NCBI RefSeq assembly: GCF_910596095.1
Contig: NC_056533.1
Location: 37,298,662 to 37,362,661, forward strand
DNA: 64,000 bases
Direction: 5' to 3'
Source: Thunnus maccoyii
Lineage: Eukaryota > Chordata > Actinopteri > Scombriformes > Scombridae
Below the pieces are notes generated by a model, which was not told the DNA's origin, ran no database searches, and saw only the letters and a program-made list of their open reading frames with translations. Made by a program: the position numbers and the translations under genes. Numbering within the stretch: position 1 is the stretch's first letter; each line of letters opens with the position of its first letter. This document shows, one piece after another, positions 56,121-64,000 of the stretch.

Positions 56121-59100
56121 AACAGATTGATAAAATAAACAAAAAGGAAAAAAAAGCGTTTAGAGGAGTTGGTCTCAATCAGTCTCTTGCCATGAATTTG
56201 ACAAATCAATTTACATAACTTATAGACAACGAATCAAGGATTTATTCAGGCTAAAAAGCTAAAAGTATTAAGTCTGTAATCCTGTCGACAGAGGGCCGTA
56301 AACATCCACGTTAGAGTAATTGAAAAGTTTTCATCCCTGACACAAGACATTTTGTAAATACCTTTATTGTTTTTTTTAATAGTTGTGTCTATTTTGTTAT
56401 GATTAGAAATCTACCATCAATCCATCTCCGTCGATCTTCCAGCTTCTACATAATCGTCATTTCTTCCTTTTTGCTCAACACAGAAATAAGCGAGGCCTCC
56501 AGCCAGACTAAAACAACTGAGTTCATATGGGTGCGTGTTTGTGTGTTTGTGTGTGTGCGTGTGCACGTCGCTGCGTATGCTGCTGGGGTGTCAGCTGATC
56601 ATCTGGATATCTGCCAAACCTCCTGGGATTTGTATCTGGAAGGCAAGAAAATCCAGCTGCTAAAAAAAAAGTAGAAGCACTTTGTCTGCTGTAATCTGGT
56701 GTTAACACACCACGCAGCATTCTTTTGTTTACAGTGTCGTTCGCCTGTAAATCTGTAATCCAAAACCCTTGTGAACAGGCAGAGATTAATTCCACTAATT
56801 GATTCATTTACATGATCTAATCACCTCGCAGGTATGTTATATTCTATTAACATTCAGTAAATCTGAGACTGAAGATGATCTCGAGGGAAACAAAGTTTTA
56901 TGCTGCTTTCATATCAGAGCTGGTGACTGTTTCAGTAACGTAAAATTAATCTCAGTCTGTATTTGTTTTATTAAACGCTGCCTTTGAGTGAAATGTCAGT
57001 ATAAGCCTGCTACTACATCAAGTTTGGAAAAACCTCGGCTTCAATGACTCGTGCATATCACTAACATAACAGCAGCTGGGAGTGACGGTGTGTGGCAGCG
57101 AGCAGAGTTCACATTTTGTTGTTTTGTCGGCATAATTTTCTCTAAACTCTTATTATCTCACATCTAGCATTTATACTCCAGGTTTTAACCATGTGTGCCC
57201 TATGACTTTTTTCAATTTAGGAAATTGGTGTCTTAGCAAACCCCTCACAGAGTGCAGATTTATACATTTGTGATAGATTTGGTGACTGAAAGGTCTTTTC
57301 TATGGCCGGCTCTGTTTACACCAACACATTAACACTCGGTGTCTGCCAACTTTGACCTTTATGTTTTCATCCCTTATGGCGTCTGTTTGGCCAGGAGATT
57401 ATTAATCTCTATGAGAGTTTTCCTGGTTAAAGAAAGGTTCAATAAAAAGATTAAACTGGATAAACACTTTGTCATTAGGAGATTTGATTTAACAGTGAAT
57501 TGATGAAGAAACAATGGTGTTAACAGTGATTTTTAGGAAAACTGGAGAAGGTATTTAAACCAAAGGGGAGATATAAAAATCAAGAACAATACAAAACAGG
57601 AACAGCAAGCAAATATTAGTCTGATAACTCAGTTCAGATAACATTCCTAGTGACCTTACGAGGAATGAGACTGATGCCGTCATGGAATAAACAGTTTGTT
57701 TGGAGTATTGTTGGCTGCAGTAGGTACAGTAGGTGAAGGGGATGTGCAGCTTTTTCTCTCGTTTCCTCTCTCCTGGTGAGAGAACCCTTCGACTGGAATG
57801 CACAAACATTCCAGGGCGGCTCGCTCACACGTCAACAGCGTTTTAAAGCTCAAGCGATGCCCTGTTAGACGCCACTTAGTTCAGGTTTTTGTTTTTTTCT
57901 TTTTATTCTCTGTATTCTGTGTGTTGCCCAAATCGGTCGGACATTCCCACAATTAAATGTCATCTTACGGATAGCTCAGTGACTCCACTTTTACTGCGCT
58001 CACAAATAGATTTCTTTTGTTATCCAATTTTAGGGCCCATATGTTGTGGGGAAACGTTTCAGCGCTTCTGTGCTTGAAGTGGGCGACACTAGATGTGTTT
58101 TGGTGTCTCCTGGCAGTGAATTACCAGCTGTGTTCTACAACTACTATAAAGATTGTTGAGGCAGTAAAAAAAAAAAAAAAAAAAAAGGGACTGGTAGTAG
58201 TTAGCTACACGCTGTTTTCCACACACATTTTTCTAGCCAAACTTGCTTCTAGCGACAATTACAGTGAGTCATCTGCCAACTCATTACTGTGTTGAGAAGA
58301 AAATGTCAAGAAAAGTGCTAACCGAAACCACTAATGACTTAATCGCTTTGACCAGATTGCATCATCAAACACATCAAAATGTCCCTTTTCTTTTTTTTTT
58401 TTTTTACAAGTTAAACAGTCAAATTCAGAATGAGTGACATGAAGGAGCTGTCTGAGCATATGGAGACAAAAGCTTTGTTGTATCGCTTGTTTGTGCCGGG
58501 TTGTCATTGAACATTTGTGAACGGGCATTGTTGTCACTGACTTTCCAGTGGGCGGTGTGCATGATTTGTTGTTTTGTTTTACTGGACTGAAACTGCTTTA
58601 TTGAATAGGTAGCAAATGATGCTCAGACATCAGTCCTCTCCTGTCTCAACTGGTTTGTTCTGCCTGCTGCTTTTGGTTGCATTTATACATTATCTGAAAA
58701 TAGCATTGTTTGATCCAAAATATGTGTTAAATGAAACTAAATGATTGAGACGAAACAGCCTCACTGATACCCCGCTCCCCTCATTGATATCACTTGTTAC
58801 TTTTACAGATTTGATTGGTTGTTGTGACAGGACATGTTGGTGACTGCACAGTGTTTCTGTCTGTACAACAGTCCAGCAGCTCCTGACCCTGTAAACCAGG
58901 GATGTCATGTCTTAGACGCTGCTGTTTGTTTAGTCCTAAAAGGGTCTGACGAGACGTTCTGACATCAGTGCCTTAAAAAAAACCGCAAGAGGCTGCGTTG
59001 GTGGGGACGTGCTGCTTCAGGTACCAGTGAGACCATGAAATACTATCCAGGAAGGCTGGTTTGAGTAATAGATCCCCCCCCCCCCCCCCGTCGACCCTGT

Positions 59101-62100
59101 CACTCAAAGGGCCCTGTGCTTCTCTTTTTATGACCCCACAATAGTGGAATGAACTCCCCACTGGAGTCAGGACAGCAGAGTCACTGCTCTTCTAATGCCG
59201 CAGGCTGAAACCCTCCTTTTTATACCACACACACACCACAACGCCAACATATAGACAGAAACACAGTGACGTCACGCTAACAACAGTCACTCCCAGGTCG
59301 ACAACTGGCAGTTAATTTAAACTGCGGAGATATATGAAACTTGTTTATTTCTGTTGTCATTTTCAGCCATAACTGTAATGTTTAAATATGTATAGTTAAA
59401 TACAGTGGTCCAACCTATCTGACGTTGCTGCCGTGCTTATTTTATATACTGTTGCTAGCATCTTTATAAACCAAATCTACCCAACAGCGACATCTCACCA
59501 CTGCTGCCTTTAACATAGCGACAAGCTGCCTTACCTCTGCTTTACTCATTTATACTTACTCATGCTTACTTATACTTATTTACATACGCTTCCTTGTTAT
59601 CTGGAAGTTATTGTGAACAAACATTATGATTGGTTCTATACTTTTCTTACACCTAAACACCTCATTTCCTTTAAAAAAAAAGTCTAAACTCTGATGACAT
59701 CTAGCTCTTACTGCTGTAGAGTAAATCACATATTCCAACCATAATTCACAATGATTATTAAGACACCAAGACACAGTTTTACTTAATGTTAAGTTCTTTT
59801 ATAGTTTGATCAAATGTCATGTCGTAGATAGCTCATTGACACCAGTTTGAATGTGCTAATATCAGTCTAAACATGACCTTAGAAACATCTCTTAAGTCAT
59901 ATTTCATTTAATATTTTAGTTCTGATGTGTTAATTCTTAATGCTACAGTAGTTTTATTTGTCATATAGTCTGAATCCTGATATTTGTGTCATGGTTTGTC
60001 TGATATAAACTGGTTTTGTTTTATATCAACTGCATTTGAACTTAAAACAACTGAACACAAAGCCGGGTTTTCCCAAGAATTCCCAGTGTGATAGTTCTTT
60101 CCATTTTGAACAAATGTTCGCACAAAATGTGACTGTTGAATTGGTTTTTTATTAATGTGACACAAAGCTAAAATTCAGTCTTGCTGTTATTTAGTTTAAA
60201 AACCAAATCATGGGAATTTGGCAGCTTGCTGTTGATATTTGTCTCCTTATTTTGAGGCCATTTCTATATTCTGGTCAGTGGTACAATGGCATGAATTGAG
60301 AGTTCACAGCGGTAAGACGGAGAAACAAAGACCGACTTGTTCCACACAGTGACATGAAAGTGACGGAGCGCTAGTGTTGCCTTTTGCCAAATGTGAGCTG
60401 AATTAGTAACTTAAAAGGAAAATGACACACAGACACTAGACAGGAGAGTGAAGGCCATGCTGCTCAGTTTAGTTTGTCCTAAAAGCCAACCGGTTTCTGC
60501 TGTCAACTTCTGCAAGTTCTGCCAACTATCCTCAGTTCCTTAATTAGTTTAGTTATGCTGCAGTCGAAACTGTTACTGAAACCGTTTAGTTGTGCTGCAG
60601 TGGAAAAGGAAAATAACCTTTTTGTTTCTTTCAATGAGGCAGGACACCTGCTGACAGCTGTTTAATGATGATTTATGGTCACTCAGAGCCAATTCTAACA
60701 ACATGCTAACGTCGATAACCGTGCATATTTTAATAATAGTGTTGCACTCGGTCATTGGAGGATCGTCCAGCTCGGGTCTTTTTTTTTGTCACTCTGACGG
60801 CAGCGACACTACATGAGCATGGTAACCAGGGTAACCGGGCTAACTTGGCTAAGCTGGCTAGCATACATCCATTAGCATGCTACAGCTTAGCGGTGCATTG
60901 CCAAAACATTGCTGATGGCACACGTACTCCAGAATTATTGTGCCGCACGTCAGAGTAAGAGGGTAATTAAACTATTTTGACTGGAGTTGTTTGGGTCACG
61001 GAGCAAACCGAAATGAGGAAAGTCGCTTACCAAACTGAACATCCTGTACCGAACGGTTCAGGATGACTAAACGTACCATTACACCGCTAGTCACTAGTCA
61101 AATGAGTATAATCTTGTGAAATCTAACATTGACCTCCACTGGGTTGGGTATTTAGGATGGTTTCTTAATTGGAAACGGTTCCAAATTTATACAAACCAGG
61201 AATTTGTTAAGAACTTTTCAATTTTGTTTACTCATTCCTAAAAGGTTGACGTGAACCTACTACTGGACCTCGTACCCACAAGTGTTGATGGCCTCTTCAT
61301 ATCTCATTTTAAAATTCCTACTTTATACTTGTATGTACAGAAAAATGTTCAGATCTTTACGTAGACCTATTTTAACACACTGAGGAGTTAGCAGTCACCA
61401 GTGTCAGTGACTGTAGCGGATCTGGTCGCTACTTCACAATAAAGGCTGTAAAATTATTGGGGTTTTTAAATTTGTGAGCTCTTGGTTAAGATTAAATGAA
61501 AACATTGAAGAATCACAGAAACTATCTTCATATTTATGACAAACGACTCTTAAATACAGCTTAAATGTGCTAAAAATAAAGGTGTTTTTTTGCATTAAAC
61601 ATTTTTTTTCCTTGCTCAAAGAATATGCCAAGAATAGAGTCAGAATTTGTGTAATCTGTCTGTGCAACCACAACAAACTTTGGAAGATAATGGCCAGATG
61701 ATGGTGCTGCCCTTTTGTTGCACTGAATAGTAATTAAGCTAATTACCGAGGTAGACAATTAGACGTTGCCTTTACCAAATACACATATTGGGGGCTTAGA
61801 GGGAACTCAAATGACCTTTAATATTGTTTCTCTTTATTCTCGTTTTTACAGTTTTGATGAGGAAGTGGGAAGACCAATGGATGTTTATGTATACATATGC
61901 ATACAGCATGTGCACATAAAGTAGTCCCATTATGTTAAAAACTTCAGGGAGACCATTGATGATCCAGTCTTTGAACAGCAGGGACTTGAGGAATAGAGGT
62001 GGCGGAAACTAGCGTTCTGTCAGCTCCTTCTAGATTGACTTTTTCTTTCTGTCTGCGTGCGTTTGGGTAGCAGGCAAAGCGGCGCTGAATAGGAGCCATT

Positions 62101-64000
62101 GTGGTGTCTAATTAGTTTTTGATGGCGAGTCCTCCTCTAGGAGAACAGATGCCCTCTGCACAGTGTCCGATTTCAGCACACGCAATAAGCTTTTAAGAAC
62201 GGCTAAAGTCATTATGTAGGAGGTAGGCCTATTGGTTCCGATCTCAATGCCAAATACAGCGCAGTCTGACGATGGTATGGTGTTTGAAAGAAAAAGAGCT
62301 TATTTTTTTCAGGCCTATTCATCAGTTGCCAAATTCTGTGAATCCATAAAGTGTTCTGGTACTTTCAGGCAAGATTAGTCTAAAAGAAAATGTGAAGTGA
62401 ATTGGTGTTATGAAGGTTAGAACATTGGATAGACTGCAGCCTTTAGAGATGTAGACATGCTGACATGCTGGTATGCCGTGATATCAGTTTTAACTTGCCC
62501 ACCAAACACCATATAGCTTTTATCAAGTATGCTGTCATTTGGAGATTGTTTTACATTCTTTACTTGTACTGTTGATATAACAGAGAGGAGCCGTACTGTT
62601 TCCTGATCTCACTCCCTTCTGTATGCTTTTCCAGAGCTGCAGTCAACTCTGTTCCTCTCCTGCAGTGTTTCTGAATAAAAGGCAACGTCAAAATAAAAGA
62701 TATATTACCTTCCTCATATCAGAATTCAAGGGCCTGAACACTAATTAGTGTTAATATGTCTCACTACTTTTTGTCAATGTCGCCTATTTAGTGTATTATG
62801 TTTATATGTGTGTATTTGTTGCTGATATGCTCCAAGACAGCTGACATTCATGTTTGTATTTGTTTTGTTACAAGAAGTCTAAAATTGTTTGTTTTAAATA
62901 TTGGATACAAAGTGGATGAACAAAAATACAGTTTTGATATTAAAACTATTGTAATGCACATGAACATAACATTTTACCAGTTTGAATTGATTTATTCCTT
63001 TTGAAAAATATATTTCTGTGAAAATCTGTTAATAATATATGAAAATTTGGAGTTTCTGTCCCTGTAGGTTATATAGATGGATTATACTTAATGCTAACTA
63101 TCTTTAAAAGAGGACAAATTGAATTGCTGTGTTGAAACATTACTCATTTATGCCGTTCAATGCCTTCAAAACCGGCTCACATTTTTTTACACCTGCTGCA
63201 CATGACGCTGATTTTATAATCGTATAATAATAAAGAAAATAGTTGCTGTTAGCGCCGCTAAAGTGTTTAGATATCCTCCTCCACGGCACAGCTGAACGCT
63301 GTACAGAGGACAATTATATCCCTGAAAAGCTTTTGTGTGTTCCTCTGTGTTTTAGTGCACTGTTCCTTTAATAGGTTGGCACACATATTCATGTACCCCC
63401 CCCCCCCCCTTTAATCCCCTCCCCTGTTCTAAGGCTTACAGGCAGCTCACTCTGCTTCTAACCAGCATGTCACTCATCTACACTTACTGAGGCAGACACG
63501 AGTTTACACTGCTGCACGGAGAGACGGGATCAGTCCTACAGCTGCATTCACATGTATACAAGCTTATGATTCCACTGCATTCGATCTGCATATTTTAATT
63601 TTATGGGGATTAAATTGTTAAATGCTTAAAAGAACAAGTGACACTCATAGTTTAATCTCTTTTCTTCTAGTTAAAATACAACCAAAATGATTGAGGACCT
63701 CAGGAAGATGAATGAATAAGAGAGTATTTATTATTTATTTCAGGGTTATTGTATTGAACTGCTCTGTACACATACATGTTTTCTGTCTAATATTATAGTA
63801 CTTTGTTTTGCATGTGCACATATTGTGAGGTTTGTGAGTACATGCATGTGTGGCGAGTATTGTCTCTTTTTCTGCTTCCTTTGTGAAATTAATACAAATA
63901 TATAAAATATTAAGAATAATAAACATTTTGCGGTACAGGAAGATAATTTCTCTGCATCAGTATACTGGGTTGGAGAGCTGGTGAGGCTCTTCTCTATGGT
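56121..64000 (+). other. Long second intron of the liprin-alpha gene, no exon recognised
   Basis: No liprin exon (the next should continue with EFAALTKEL-like sequence) was found on the plus strand up to the window end, so the intron exceeds 11 kb. It contains poly-A (58165-58186), poly-T (58390-58405), poly-C (59073-59088 and 63397-63410) tracts, GT-rich patches (56530-56570) and diffuse AT-rich DNA. Confidence 0.45.
60940..61093. repeat. Fragment of a 'gaacggttcagga' hAT-like repeat
   Basis: 'gtaccgaacggttcaggatg' and the edge 'cgtaccattacaccgctagt' match a repeat end common in fish. Truncated. Confidence 0.35.

Overview
The window is vertebrate nuclear DNA, almost certainly from a teleost fish. 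It has spliced genes with GT-AG introns, no prokaryotic features, and a repeat mix typical of teleosts: L2/Maui-type and other LINEs, an R2/NeSL-type LINE, decayed Tc1/mariner copies, hAT-type MITEs, a Penelope-like fragment and GCTAACGTTAGC palindromes. It also holds the first coding exon of liprin-alpha. I cannot name the species. No tRNA, rRNA or CRISPR array was recognised.

Layout. (1) 1-5.5 kb: two head-to-tail plus-strand genes. One is a zinc-finger/transposase-like gene, open at the left edge and broken by one frameshift. 63 bp later comes an intact four-exon SAMD3-like gene (512 aa), followed by a 3' region built of three degenerate tandem repeats. (2) 5.6-28.8 kb: no intact gene. It holds microsatellites, MITE families, an integrase-like remnant, a BED-finger (hAT) remnant, two Tc1/mariner remnants on the minus strand, a 1.17-kb terminal-inverted-repeat element, and a pair of roughly 0.6-kb direct repeats 7.8 kb apart. 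(3) 28.8-33.5 kb: a nest of dead retroelements. One LINE was invaded separately by an L2 LINE and by a 524-bp Penelope-like fragment with a 14-bp target duplication and a hammerhead-ribozyme-like core. (4) 33.6-41.6 kb: a complete 14-exon plus-strand gene for an 891-aa secreted/type I membrane protein with a ZP (zona pellucida) module, two pentahistidine tracts, two basic processing sites and an unusual Thr/Pro/Ala-rich segment with six tryptophan clusters. Every splice phase joins. (5) 43.0-45.6 kb: a decayed R2/NeSL-type LINE on the minus strand. (6) 45.9-49.4 kb: MITEs, including a 790-bp hAT-type element with an 8-bp target duplication. (7) 49.4-64 kb: a CpG-rich probable promoter/first exon, then the first coding exon of a liprin-alpha gene (closest to PPFIA1 by eye). 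The rest of the window is its long intron.

The genes do not form a pathway. Liprin-alpha is a conserved scaffold of synaptic and adhesion sites. The ZP protein is a candidate extracellular-matrix or mucosal polymer. The left-hand pair looks like a mobile-element-derived two-gene cassette. The most novel item is the poly-tryptophan repeat region of the ZP protein.
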